Shown piece after piece: positions 53,375 to 62,368 of a DNA stretch of 64,000 nucleotides (its first letter is position 1; each line of letters begins with the position of its first letter). A program made the position numbers and the translations under genes. The DNA is from Lachnospiraceae bacterium (lineage in GTDB: Bacteria; Bacillota; Clostridia; Lachnospirales; Lachnospiraceae): positions 124,001 through 188,000 of the forward strand of contig JAFZLD010000003.1 of assembly GCA_017553505.1 (NCBI GenBank). Reading direction: 5' to 3'. The notes under the pieces are model-generated. The model was not told the DNA's origin. It searched no databases and was given only the letters and a program-made list of their open reading frames with translations.

Positions 53375-55087
53375 ATGAAGAAATCCTGGATTAGCAGGGT
53401 AATGCTTTTGCTTGGAGGAACACTTATTACGTCCCTTCTTTTTCTGGCTGTGATATCGGTTACATACAGCTCTTTCTACAAGCAAAGCGTACTCGGCACC
53501 AACAACGGAATAGCGCAGAACTGGGCAACCTCCGTAGACAGCAGGCTCAACACCATTTATGAGCATGTCTACGATCTTGCGTCGACCATTTTTAAGAAAA
53601 CAGAGGTAAGGCGCGACTCTGCGGCTATGAATTACACTATCCAGACCGAACTTCAGGAATCCATGACTTTTAAAGTTATGGCGTCATCGGATGTTACGAT
53701 GTTCTTTATCCTCGATACTGAAGAAGACATTTTTGTCAACGCGACCTCGCGAGTAGTAACATCTTCCGTCAATGCCGGACTTAAAGCGTTTCTGAAAGAA
53801 TACGCGCCCACCGATGCTGACTCCGTTTCCAATAAGAAATGGTCGGTTGTGAATATTATGGGTAAGCCTTATTACTACAAGGGCTTAAGCTTAGGCAGAT
53901 ACGTGATAGGCGCAGTGAGCGAGTGCGCTACTTTCGCGCCCGAACCCTATGGTGACAACGCTACGGGCAAAAGAACCTGTTATGTACAGTACGAAGGAGA
54001 TAACTTCTGCGTAATCGGTGACAACAGCACAGCGGAATTTGTGAACTTTGACAAGAGAGGCGATTACTTTGTCAAAGGATATGCGGTTTCGACTTCAAGA
54101 CTTTCGGACTCGGATGTGGGACTGATTTTTATTACCAAGCCCCAGGGTCTGACCATTTCGGGAAGAATTGCGTCGCTGTTTCTTATCGTAGACAGCGCAC
54201 TTTGCGTAATACTTATAGGACTTCTGGTAGTTAACCTCGATAAGAAAGTACGTATTCCAATCAAAGAACTTGTAATCGCCAATGAAGAGCTTTCCGACGG
54301 CGACCTTGACTACAGACTGGACGTTAGCGACGCCGGCAGCAGCGAGTTTGAGGAACTCTACGGAAGCTTTAACGCGATGAGTGAGAAGATAGGTAATCTT
54401 ACCATCGAATCCTACGATTTAAAGATTAAGAGAGAACAGAACCGTCTTAAGATGTTACGCGCTCAGATGCAGCCGCACACATTTTTAAACGGTATTACCA
54501 CTATCAGCAACATGACTTACAATAAGGCGCCGGAGGAGATCAGAAAGTACATCTCCGACTTCGCGGCCTTTACAAGATATATGCTTCACACCGCAACCGA
54601 CTGGACTACGGTGGAAGAAGAGTTAAAACATATAGACAATTACGTGGACATGCAGAAATTGAGGTTCCCCAACAGCATCGAGCTTTCTTACGATGTGCCC
54701 GAGGAAGTTCAGGCATCGAAGATTCCGTACCTGATTCTTTTTTCACTTGTGGAGAATTCCTTCAAGCATGCTATGACACTTGTAAATACAATGTTTGTTA
54801 AGATTTCGGGCGAGGTGTATGAAGAGCCCGGATTCAAGGGTATTAGGCTTACCGAGGAGGACAACGGAAACGGTTTCTCCGCCGAAATCCTTGAGAAGAT
54901 TAACAATCCCGAGAACGACGAAATGTTTACCAAAGAACATCTGGGTCTTACCAATGTTCGCTACAGTTTGAAACTTATTTTTAACAGGGATGACCTCTTA
55001 CGTCTTTCCAACAGAGAAGACGGCGGCGCCCACGTTGAGTTATTGATTCCTTTCGGAGAATACGAAGATGAAACTTTTGGTATGTGA
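53375..55087 (+). CDS. YesM-type sensor histidine kinase
   Basis: 570 residues. Membrane helix at about 9-30, an extracellular sensor of about 220 residues, a second helix (about 265-288), a HAMP domain, and a His_kinase plus HATPase core. The phospho-accepting H368 is in QMQPHTFLNGITTIS, where most YesM proteins have PHFLYN. The N-box is LFSLVENSFKHA and the C-terminal ATPase region ends NREDGGAHVELLIPF. It overlaps its response regulator gene by 20 nt. Systems of this type sense oligosaccharides or their bound receptors and control neighbouring importers. Confidence 0.92.
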   Translation: MKKSWISRVMLLLGGTLITSLLFLAVISVTYSSFYKQSVLGTNNGIAQNWATSVDSRLNTIYEHVYDLASTIFKKTEVRRDSAAMNYTIQTELQESMTFKVMASSDVTMFFILDTEEDIFVNATSRVVTSSVNAGLKAFLKEYAPTDADSVSNKKWSVVNIMGKPYYYKGLSLGRYVIGAVSECATFAPEPYGDNATGKRTCYVQYEGDNFCVIGDNSTAEFVNFDKRGDYFVKGYAVSTSRLSDSDVGLIFITKPQGLTISGRIASLFLIVDSALCVILIGLLVVNLDKKVRIPIKELVIANEELSDGDLDYRLDVSDAGSSEFEELYGSFNAMSEKIGNLTIESYDLKIKREQNRLKMLRAQMQPHTFLNGITTISNMTYNKAPEEIRKYISDFAAFTRYMLHTATDWTTVEEELKHIDNYVDMQKLRFPNSIELSYDVPEEVQASKIPYLILFSLVENSFKHAMTLVNTMFVKISGEVYEEPGFKGIRLTEEDNGNGFSAEILEKINNPENDEMFTKEHLGLTNVRYSLKLIFNRDDLLRLSNREDGGAHVELLIPFGEYEDETFGM

Positions 55088-56633
55088 TGATGACATTTCC
55101 ACAATTGACGTGCTTCAGAGCAACCTCGACTGCGTAGAGCTCGGAATTTCCAAGATTTTACGCGCTTACAACGGCGAGATGGCCAAGCAGATAATTGACG
55201 AAGAAAAACCCGAGCTCATTATCTGCGACATCGGCATGCCCATCTGCAACGGTCTCGAGGTACTTAAGTATGTCTCCGACCAAGGCTTAAACAGCGAGTT
55301 TACTTTTCTTACCTGTTATGAAAAGTTCGAGTACGCCCAGATGGCTATCGAGTACGGCGTAACGGCGTATCTTACCAAGCCTTTCGACCTTGATGAGGTT
55401 AAGAACTGCCTGGTTAAGATGATAGACAATCATAAAAAGAAAGAGGACAAAGAAGAAGTCCAGAGCCGTAAGGATTCCCTCATGACCTCAGTCTTCAAGC
55501 AGGCCTGCGACGGGATGCTCGGCACCAACAAAGAAATGGTGGACACCGGCCTTAAGATTAACGGCATGGGCTTTACCGCCGACAGTATCTGGCGCATCGT
55601 ATATACCCGCGCCGACATCGTGGATGCCATCAAGAACGGCTGGAACAAGGAGCTTCTTCTTTTTACAATAAATCGTCTGCATGATGAGGTACTTACGAAT
55701 TATGTGGGGTCAGCGCATACGGTTGTGAACTCGGACGACAGGTTTATATGGAGCTTCTGCTTTGTTAAGGATGCGCCCGAGGGAGAGCTTCTTAAGCAGC
55801 GTTGTGCGGCGCTTGGGGACTTCTGTGTGAACCACATGCACCTTAATCCTGTGACGCTTATCAGTGAGCCGTTCTGCTTCTATGAGACGACCTTCGTGGT
55901 GGCTAGGCTTTATGACCAGATGCGTAAGGCGAAGTTCTATCCCGGCGAGATTTTCTTTGAAAAAGAAGAATCCGGCACCGTCGGCCAGGAGGACATTGCC
56001 CTCAGCGAGAATCAGGTATTCTGGTATCTTAAGAACCGCGACGAGGAAGGTTACAGCGACTACATCGACTCGGTGCTTGAGAAGACCTACTGCACCAAGG
56101 GCAACCTCGACCAGATACGCAAGGAGATTACCAACCTGTTTATCACGTACTTTCGCGATAACGGTATGAGTATTAATAACATTTTCACCGATCAGGAGAT
56201 TAACAAGCTCGACGAAAGAGCCGGTGAAAACAGAAATGCACTCAAGGAATATGCGCTGGCGCTTTTTGAAATGCAGCAGACCAAGGCCAAAGAAGCCTTT
56301 GATTCCGAGGACATCATTGCAAGAGCGAAGCGTTACATAGACGAGCACTTCAGAGACGATATCGACAGAAACGATGTGGCGGCGGTTATATTTGTTACGC
56401 CCAATTACCTCTCGAAATTATTTAAAAACAACATGAACATGAATCTTCGAGAGTACATCAATCAGTTAAGAATCGAGGAGTCGAAACGCCTTCTTTTGTC
56501 GACAGATCTGTCTGTCAGTGAGATTGCGACGCAGGTGGGATATTGCAATATTTCGTACTTCTCCACCGTGTTCCACAAGCTTATGGGCGTGGGTCCCTTT
56601 GAATGGAGAAGCGCCAAGGAAGAAACCAAATGA
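55068..56633 (+). CDS. YesN-type response regulator, AraC family
   Basis: 521 residues. Receiver domain at 1-120 with the phospho-acceptor D54 in LIICDIGMP and the lysine in YLTKPFD, a long middle region, and a C-terminal AraC-type double helix-turn-helix (about 415-515, DDIDRNDVAAVIFVTPNYLSKL and SVSEIATQVGYCNISYFSTVF). Expected to activate the importer genes on both sides. Overlaps the kinase gene by 20 nt at its start and the following gene by 4 nt at its end. Confidence 0.93.
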   Translation: MKLLVCDDDISTIDVLQSNLDCVELGISKILRAYNGEMAKQIIDEEKPELIICDIGMPICNGLEVLKYVSDQGLNSEFTFLTCYEKFEYAQMAIEYGVTAYLTKPFDLDEVKNCLVKMIDNHKKKEDKEEVQSRKDSLMTSVFKQACDGMLGTNKEMVDTGLKINGMGFTADSIWRIVYTRADIVDAIKNGWNKELLLFTINRLHDEVLTNYVGSAHTVVNSDDRFIWSFCFVKDAPEGELLKQRCAALGDFCVNHMHLNPVTLISEPFCFYETTFVVARLYDQMRKAKFYPGEIFFEKEESGTVGQEDIALSENQVFWYLKNRDEEGYSDYIDSVLEKTYCTKGNLDQIRKEITNLFITYFRDNGMSINNIFTDQEINKLDERAGENRNALKEYALALFEMQQTKAKEAFDSEDIIARAKRYIDEHFRDDIDRNDVAAVIFVTPNYLSKLFKNNMNMNLREYINQLRIEESKRLLLSTDLSVSEIATQVGYCNISYFSTVFHKLMGVGPFEWRSAKEETK

Positions 56634-57301
56634 ATTTAAAAGAACAACTTAAAGTTGATATAGAAAGATATAAAGGTCTTAAGTCACGAGGCGAGAAAGC
56701 TGCATTTGTGTGGGATTATTACAAGTATCCCATCATTGCAATCGGCACCGCGCTTGTGATTCTGATACTGGTGCTTCTTAACAATATCGGGCGCGTCAAG
56801 ACTTCCATGTACATGGTGATGGTTAATTCCGACGCGGCCTATGTGGAGTGCGACGACAGCGGCATTCAGGATATTCTGGAGCGTTCGGACTTCGAGACCG
56901 GTGGGAAGAAGATAGAGATTAACGCTTCCTACACTATCGGTTCATCGGGCAGCACTACTTCAGACCTTGAGACCATTCAGGTGCTGAATGCGCTATTTAC
57001 TATCAGCGACATGGATATTTACATCGCCGACCGCACATACTTCGATTACTTTGCGGGACAGGACGCCTATGCAGACTTGAGTCTTCTTATTGACAAGGAA
57101 CTTTTGGAAAAGTGGGAAGACAATCTTTATTATGTGGATAACAGCTCGGGTCAGAGGATACTTGCGGGGATAATTATCCCTGAGGATTCGGTCTTTCATA
57201 AGGCCGGATACTACCATGACGAGGCGATTCTCGGAGTGGTGGGGCAGGCAGGCAATCTCGAGGCTGCAGTTCAGTTTGTGACTACTTTTTTAAAAGATTG
57301 A
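56630..57301 (+). CDS. Single-pass membrane protein of unknown function in YesMN locus
   Basis: 223 residues. A cytosolic start rich in Lys/Glu, one membrane helix (about 32-54, IIAIGTALVILILVLLNN), and a C-terminal part of about 165 residues outside. That outer part has strands and the phrase VLNALFTISDMDIYIADRTYF. It starts within the YesN stop codon (ATGA), so it is translated with the two-component genes. It may help the sensor see its ligand, but I recognise no family and there is no direct evidence. Confidence 0.8.
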   Translation: MNLKEQLKVDIERYKGLKSRGEKAAFVWDYYKYPIIAIGTALVILILVLLNNIGRVKTSMYMVMVNSDAAYVECDDSGIQDILERSDFETGGKKIEINASYTIGSSGSTTSDLETIQVLNALFTISDMDIYIADRTYFDYFAGQDAYADLSLLIDKELLEKWEDNLYYVDNSSGQRILAGIIIPEDSVFHKAGYYHDEAILGVVGQAGNLEAAVQFVTTFLKD

Positions 57302-57314
57302 AATTGAAAGTCGA

Positions 57315-57327
57315 GTGTACTTTTTTT
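57315..57327 (+). promoter_or_regulatory. GTGTACTTTTTTT motif upstream of permease gene
   Basis: GTGTACTTTTTTT followed by AAT, 12 of 13 bases identical to the motif at 51602, and 64 bp before the permease ATG. Candidate co-regulatory site; no convincing promoter hexamers could be assigned. Confidence 0.4.
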
Positions 57328-57391
57328 AATGTGACAGCTTCTTTAAGCAGTTAAGATAGTATCATCAGATGGATTGCAAAGGAGTGGGTTT

Positions 57392-58360
57392 ATGTCACCG
57401 ACTAAAAATAAGAGCGCATCGGAATTTGACAACGTCTTAAAACAGCAAAAGAAGAGCGCGCGCAAAGCAAGATTCAAAACAGATCTTCCGCTATATCTAA
57501 TGATGGCGCCGGGTTTGATTTATCTTATCGCCAATAACTACATACCGATGTTCGGTATATTGCTGGCGTTTAAGAGAATCAATTATTCGGTGGGCATTCT
57601 TAAAAGTCCCTGGGTTGCGTTCGACAACTTCGAATACCTTTTCAAAACCAAGGATGCTTTCATAATGATCCGTAACACACTTTGCTACAATGCGGTGTGG
57701 ATTGTGATGGATATTGTGATTGCGGTATTTATCGCTATTTGCATGAACGAAATAGCGCAAAGAAGAGTGGCGAAGGTGATTCAGCCCATTATCTGCTTCC
57801 CTTCAATGGTTTCGGCGGTTATTCTTTCGTTCCTCGTATACGCTTTCTTAAGCCAGAGCTACGGATATTTGAACGCCACAATCTTTAAGGACAACCCCAT
57901 AGCGTGGTATACCACAGCTTCATATTGGCCGATTATTCTTACTATAGTTCACATATGGCAGAGCGCAGGTCAGAGTTCGGTAATTTACATGGCAAGTATC
58001 GGCGGTATCGACAAGGGCTTGTATGAGTCCGCAAGAATCGACGGTGCCACCAAGAGAGAGCAGATCAAGTACATTACGCTTCCTCTCTTAAAGCCTATGA
58101 TTATCATGCTTTTGCTCCTTTCAATCGGACGAATTTTCAACTCGGACTTTGGTCTGTTCTATCAGGTACCTCTCGGAAACGGTATGTTATACGAGACCAC
58201 TCAGACCATCGATACATTCGTATACCGAGCATTGATACAGAGCAACAACGTAGGACAGTCATCCGCAGCCAGCGTATTCCAGGCTGTAATCGGCTTCGTA
58301 CTCGTTCTTTTGTCCAATGCACTTGTTCGTAAAATAAATCCGGAGAACTCATTGTTCTAA
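57392..58360 (+). CDS. Sugar ABC importer permease, LplB type (second system)
   Basis: 322-residue permease with six membrane helices and the coupling loop YESARIDGATKREQIKYITLP (core ARIDGATKREQ). Opening MSPTKNKSASEFDNV is cytosolic. AAAGGAGTGG selects the ATG at 57392 over 57374. Together with the next gene it makes the channel for the binding protein at 51657. Ends 12 nt before the second permease. Confidence 0.92.
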   Translation: MSPTKNKSASEFDNVLKQQKKSARKARFKTDLPLYLMMAPGLIYLIANNYIPMFGILLAFKRINYSVGILKSPWVAFDNFEYLFKTKDAFIMIRNTLCYNAVWIVMDIVIAVFIAICMNEIAQRRVAKVIQPIICFPSMVSAVILSFLVYAFLSQSYGYLNATIFKDNPIAWYTTASYWPIILTIVHIWQSAGQSSVIYMASIGGIDKGLYESARIDGATKREQIKYITLPLLKPMIIMLLLLSIGRIFNSDFGLFYQVPLGNGMLYETTQTIDTFVYRALIQSNNVGQSSAASVFQAVIGFVLVLLSNALVRKINPENSLF

Positions 58361-58372
58361 GGGAGGACTACT

Positions 58373-59290
58373 GTGAAAAAGAAAAATAACAACAAAATTA
58401 AGTTAATGAAGGGTGAGCGCGGATTCCATTATATGGCTCTTGTAATCATGATTCTAATGATGCTCTTCTGCGTGATACCGTTAATCCTTATGTTCTCGGT
58501 TTCTTTGTCCAGTGAGAATTCCCTGGTACACGGCTACAGATTCATACCGGATGAGTGGTCGCTTAACGCTTATCAGTATCTGTGGGCGAAGAGAGTTACC
58601 ATAGCAAGAGCATATGGACTTACGATTTTAGTTACCGTTGTAGGTACTGTTGCAAGCTTGATTATGACTTCAATGTTTGCTTATCCGTTGTCACGTAAAG
58701 ACTTTAAGCCTCGTAATATATTTGCTTTTATTCTTTTCTTTACGATGCTTTTCAACGGTGGTATGACAGCTTCCTACATGGTATGGACGAGACTGTTCCA
58801 CATTAAGGATACTATCTGGGCATATCTTCTTCCCGGCGGCCTTATGGGCGGTATGAACGTTATGCTTGTAAGAAACTACTTTAATGCAAATATCCCTTAC
58901 TCCATTATCGAGGCGGGACGTTTAGACGGCGCAAGAGACTGGACCATTTATTCAAAGATTATGGTGCCGCTTTCTAAGCCTATTATGACCACAATCGGCC
59001 TTTTTGCCGCACTCGGTTATTGGAACAACTGGACCAACGGTCTTTATTACATCGGTAACCCTAAGCTGTATACAATCCAGGTATACCTTAAAAAGCTTAT
59101 GGACAGCATACAGTTCTTAAAAACAACGGACCTTTCCAACGAAGCGGTTATGCTTGCGCAACGTAACCTGCCTACGGAATCTGCCAGAATGGCGGTTGCG
59201 ATTATTGCTTTGATTCCTGTACTTGCGATTTATCCTTTCATTCAGAAAGAACTTATCAAGGGTATGGTTATCGGCGGTGTAAAGGGTTAA
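58373..59290 (+). CDS. Sugar ABC importer permease, YtcP type (second system)
   Basis: 305 residues with six membrane helices, the coupling loop EAGRLDGARDWTIYSKIMVP (core GRLDGARDW) and the class-typical C-terminal GMVIGGVKG. Starts with GTG; GGGAGG lies 6-7 nt upstream. Operon partner of the preceding permease. Confidence 0.92.
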   Translation: MKKKNNNKIKLMKGERGFHYMALVIMILMMLFCVIPLILMFSVSLSSENSLVHGYRFIPDEWSLNAYQYLWAKRVTIARAYGLTILVTVVGTVASLIMTSMFAYPLSRKDFKPRNIFAFILFFTMLFNGGMTASYMVWTRLFHIKDTIWAYLLPGGLMGGMNVMLVRNYFNANIPYSIIEAGRLDGARDWTIYSKIMVPLSKPIMTTIGLFAALGYWNNWTNGLYYIGNPKLYTIQVYLKKLMDSIQFLKTTDLSNEAVMLAQRNLPTESARMAVAIIALIPVLAIYPFIQKELIKGMVIGGVKG

Positions 59291-59312
59291 TGCAAAGAAC
59301 AGGAGAGTTACG

Positions 59313-60812
59313 ATGAGAGAAAGAAAACCTTTTGAAACTGCTCGACCTGAAGAAGTGGGTATCAGCAGTAAACTGATTCTTGAATATATCGAGAACCTTG
59401 AAAAAAGTCAGACAGAGATGCACGGTCTTATGATTATGCGTCATAACAAACTGGTTACGGAAGGATGGTGGGCTCCTTTCGGACCCAACGTTCGTCACGG
59501 GCAGCAGAGCCACACCAAGACCTATGCGGCTACCGCTGTAGGTATCGCTTACACTGAAGGCTTACTCAAGCTTGATGAGAGATTAATCGATATCTTCCCC
59601 GATGAATCACCCGAGAACCCCAGCGAGAACTTAAAGCTCTTGACAGTCAGAGATGTTCTTTGTATGGGATGCGGTATGGATACCATGCCTTTTAACTCGG
59701 AGCACTGGATTAAAGACTTCATGCATACACCGGTCAATCACAAGCCCGGTACCACATACATGTACAATTCCACAGGTTCTACGCTTCTTGGCGCCATCGT
59801 GCGTAAGAAGACAGGCCTCGGACTTCACGAGTATCTGACCCCCAGGCTCTTTAACAAGATCGGTATCAATCCCGACAACCTTCGCTGGATGTGCATGGCT
59901 GACGGTATGGAAGTAGGTGGCGGCGGATTGTTCTGCACTACCGAAGATAACTTCAGACTTATGAAATTATACGCCGACGGCGGTGTATGGGAAGGCGAAA
60001 GAATCCTTGCAGAGGATTACGTTAAGCTTGCTACCACCAATCAGAACGATTCGGCTACAGAGTCCATCAATAACCCCGAGGCTTCCGATAACTTCTTGGG
60101 ATACGGCTTCCAGATCTGGATGTGTAAGCCTAAGAACGCTTACCGTGCCGACGGTGCGATGGGACAGTTCTCAATCGTGCTTCCCGATCAGGATATGGAG
60201 ATTTCCATTACAGAGACCGCAGTGGGCGCTCACTGGGCACAGAGCACATTGAATATTACATGGGACTTCATTGAGAAGATTACGGCGGAAGGCTCGCTTC
60301 CTGCGGATGATGAAGCTTTCGACGCTTTACAGAGAAAGTTGTCCCGCTTGAACATCGGCAATCCCGAATGCCAGCCTTTCAGCCCTACGGTTGAGAAGAT
60401 TTCGGGCAAGAAATTTAAGCTCGACAGCGGAGTATTTACTCCTTTTGCCGGCAACTTTATGATAGGCACCAAAGCAGACGGAATCACAGATTTCTCCCTC
60501 GATTTCGATGATTATGGTCTGGTATGGAATTTTGTTACCGCATCGGGCAGGGCGGAGAGGATACGCTTTGCTACGAGCGGAACAAGATTCACGAACCTTC
60601 TCGGCAAGCCTTCGGACTTAACCCAGTTGTATCTCGGCGACGCATTCTGGAAAGAAGAGAATGTACTTGTGATGCACGGAAGATGGCTTGAGACGTGTCT
60701 TGAAGATGTCTACACCTTGACGTTTGAGGGAAATAAAGTCACAATAGAAGCAGATAACAATTCAGCTTGGAAGTTCGGTGAACCGGAGCCTATTGTGGCA
60801 CATATGCTCTAA
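59313..60812 (+). CDS. Serine hydrolase of the class C beta-lactamase fold
   Basis: 499 residues, cytosolic (no signal peptide). The SxxK motif is in RHGQQSHTKTYAAT (SHTK), the YxN-type motif in TTYMYNSTGS, and GLHEYLTPRLFNKIGI follows. The first about 330 residues are the catalytic fold; the last about 150 form a separate beta-rich domain. Members of this family in sugar loci are usually esterases or deacetylases rather than penicillin-binding enzymes. It sits between the permeases and yesL, 22 nt after the permease stop, so it should act on the imported sugar. Substrate not determined. Confidence 0.85.
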   Translation: MRERKPFETARPEEVGISSKLILEYIENLEKSQTEMHGLMIMRHNKLVTEGWWAPFGPNVRHGQQSHTKTYAATAVGIAYTEGLLKLDERLIDIFPDESPENPSENLKLLTVRDVLCMGCGMDTMPFNSEHWIKDFMHTPVNHKPGTTYMYNSTGSTLLGAIVRKKTGLGLHEYLTPRLFNKIGINPDNLRWMCMADGMEVGGGGLFCTTEDNFRLMKLYADGGVWEGERILAEDYVKLATTNQNDSATESINNPEASDNFLGYGFQIWMCKPKNAYRADGAMGQFSIVLPDQDMEISITETAVGAHWAQSTLNITWDFIEKITAEGSLPADDEAFDALQRKLSRLNIGNPECQPFSPTVEKISGKKFKLDSGVFTPFAGNFMIGTKADGITDFSLDFDDYGLVWNFVTASGRAERIRFATSGTRFTNLLGKPSDLTQLYLGDAFWKEENVLVMHGRWLETCLEDVYTLTFEGNKVTIEADNNSAWKFGEPEPIVAHML

Positions 60813-60826
60813 AAATTGACAGTGGC

Positions 60827-60860
60827 GGCCCACCCCTGATTGCGGTGGGTCGTTTCTTTT
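60827..60860 (+). terminator. Terminator or attenuator before yesL-like gene
   Basis: GGCCCACC (60827-60834) pairs with GGTGGGTC (60844-60851, one G-U), followed by GTTTCTTTT. It is placed inside the gene run, so it probably lowers expression of the downstream genes. Confidence 0.7.
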
Positions 60861-60874
60861 ACCGGGAGACAGGA

Positions 60875-61549
60875 ATGCAGTACAACAGCCCTTTTGTTAA
60901 GATACTTGAGACAATTGCAAATATGCTCATCGTGAGCTTCTTTTGGATAATTTTCTCGATACCGATTGTGACGATTGTTCCGTCGACGGCTGCGCTTTAT
61001 CATACTACGAATAAAGTGATATTCGGGCCGGGACGCGGCAACGGTGTGTTTAAGTGCTTTTGGGACACATTCAGGGAGAATTTGAAGAAGGGGCTTCTTT
61101 TGTCGCTCATTATTGTGGTGGCGCTTGCTTTTATTGCAGAGGGGCTTTGGACCGGATATCAGCTGTTCAGGGGAAATATTTTCGGCATGCTGTATATGAT
61201 TCTCGGAGTGCTGATTACGATAGCGATTGTGCCGGCGATGACATATGTGCCGGTTATGCTGTCGAGGTTTGATGCGCCGGTGTCGACGATTATCAGGCTG
61301 GCGTTGTATTTTTCTTTGAAGAAGCCGTTGATGAATGTGCTTAGTATCGTGTTGATCGGTTTCTTTGCGTTGTGCCTTGAGCTGTTTCCGCTGTCGATTA
61401 TGATTACGCCTGCGCTGTATGCGGATTTCTTGAGACCGTTTATGGAGAAGAGCCTTAAGAAGTTTATTGAAGAGAATGTGGATATGGGCAAGGACGAGGC
61501 GGCTGACGAGGATGTGGTCGGCGACGTTGCTGAGAAGGAGGAAGAGTGA
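60875..61549 (+). CDS. YesL-like DUF624 membrane protein
   Basis: 224 residues with about five or six membrane helices. The DUF624 features SFFWIIFSIPIVTIVPSTAALYHTTNK and FKCFWDTFRENLKKG are present. YesL proteins occur beside YesMN and oligosaccharide importers; their role is not established. GGGAG at 60864-60868 selects the ATG at 60875. The stop overlaps the ATPase start (TGATG). Confidence 0.85.
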   Translation: MQYNSPFVKILETIANMLIVSFFWIIFSIPIVTIVPSTAALYHTTNKVIFGPGRGNGVFKCFWDTFRENLKKGLLLSLIIVVALAFIAEGLWTGYQLFRGNIFGMLYMILGVLITIAIVPAMTYVPVMLSRFDAPVSTIIRLALYFSLKKPLMNVLSIVLIGFFALCLELFPLSIMITPALYADFLRPFMEKSLKKFIEENVDMGKDEAADEDVVGDVAEKEEE

Positions 61550-62352
61550 TGGCAGATATCAGACTTGAAGATGTTACCGTGATTTATCCTTTTCAGAAGG
61601 TGTCCGGAATATTCGGGCGCAAGCGTAAGAAGGAGATTCTTGCACGTCAGAAGGCGATGCCTTACACGTCCAATGAAGGTGTGGTGGCTGTGCAGCATTG
61701 TTCTTTTGCGGTCAAAGAAGGCGAACTTCTGGGAATCCTGGGACCGTCGGGTTCGGGCAAGAGTACTATTCTGCGAGTGATTGCGGGGCTTGAGGTACCG
61801 CCACTCGGAAGTGTGTATTTCGGAGACAAGGACTGCACGGATATGAAGCCGGAGGACAGGGATGTGGCGATGGTGTTCCAGAACTATGCGCTTTATCCGA
61901 ATCAGACGGTGTTTAAGAATATTGCTTTTCCGCTGGAGGTTAAGCATATTCCGCGAGAAGAGATTAAGGAGAAGGTTGAGAAGCTTAGCGTGCTTCTTGA
62001 GATAGATGATAAGCTGGAGAGCCTTCCGCAGGAGCTGTCGGGAGGAGAGAGGCAGCGTGTGGCGATTGGGCGTGCGCTTATCAGGGAGCCGCAGGTGCTT
62101 CTTTTGGATGAGCCGTTTTCGAATCTTGACCCGCAGATGAGGGAGAAGCTTCGCACGTGGCTTAAGAAGCTGCACGGGTCGATTAATACGACGATTGTGT
62201 ATGTTACGCACGATCAGTATGATGCGATGGCACTGTCGGACAGAATTATTGTGATAAAAGACGGTATTATTATGATGGATGATACGCCGATTAATGTGTA
62301 CAATAATCCTGCCAATGAATTTGTGGCGGAGTTTTTCAGAACTAACAGTTAG
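61549..62352 (+). CDS. Short MsmK-like sugar importer ATPase lacking TOBE domain
   Basis: 267 residues. Walker A GPSGSGKST, signature LSGGERQR, Walker B VLLLDEPFSNLD and H-loop THDQ make it a complete ATPase domain. It ends directly after NNPANEFVAEFF, where relatives continue for about 110 residues of OB/TOBE domain; the gene at 42607 has this domain. It carries a basic insertion near the N-terminus (IFGRKRKKEILARQK) in the same place as that gene. AAGGAGGAAG precedes the ATG at 61549. Likely energises the second importer. Confidence 0.9.
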   Translation: MADIRLEDVTVIYPFQKVSGIFGRKRKKEILARQKAMPYTSNEGVVAVQHCSFAVKEGELLGILGPSGSGKSTILRVIAGLEVPPLGSVYFGDKDCTDMKPEDRDVAMVFQNYALYPNQTVFKNIAFPLEVKHIPREEIKEKVEKLSVLLEIDDKLESLPQELSGGERQRVAIGRALIREPQVLLLDEPFSNLDPQMREKLRTWLKKLHGSINTTIVYVTHDQYDAMALSDRIIVIKDGIIMMDDTPINVYNNPANEFVAEFFRTNS

Positions 62353-62368
62353 GTTGGAGGGTATAGTT

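Noticed and set aside
61159-62211. Minus-strand reading frame of 350 codons
   Set aside because: Antisense to the YesL-like and MsmK-like genes; arginine-rich with no recognisable fold.
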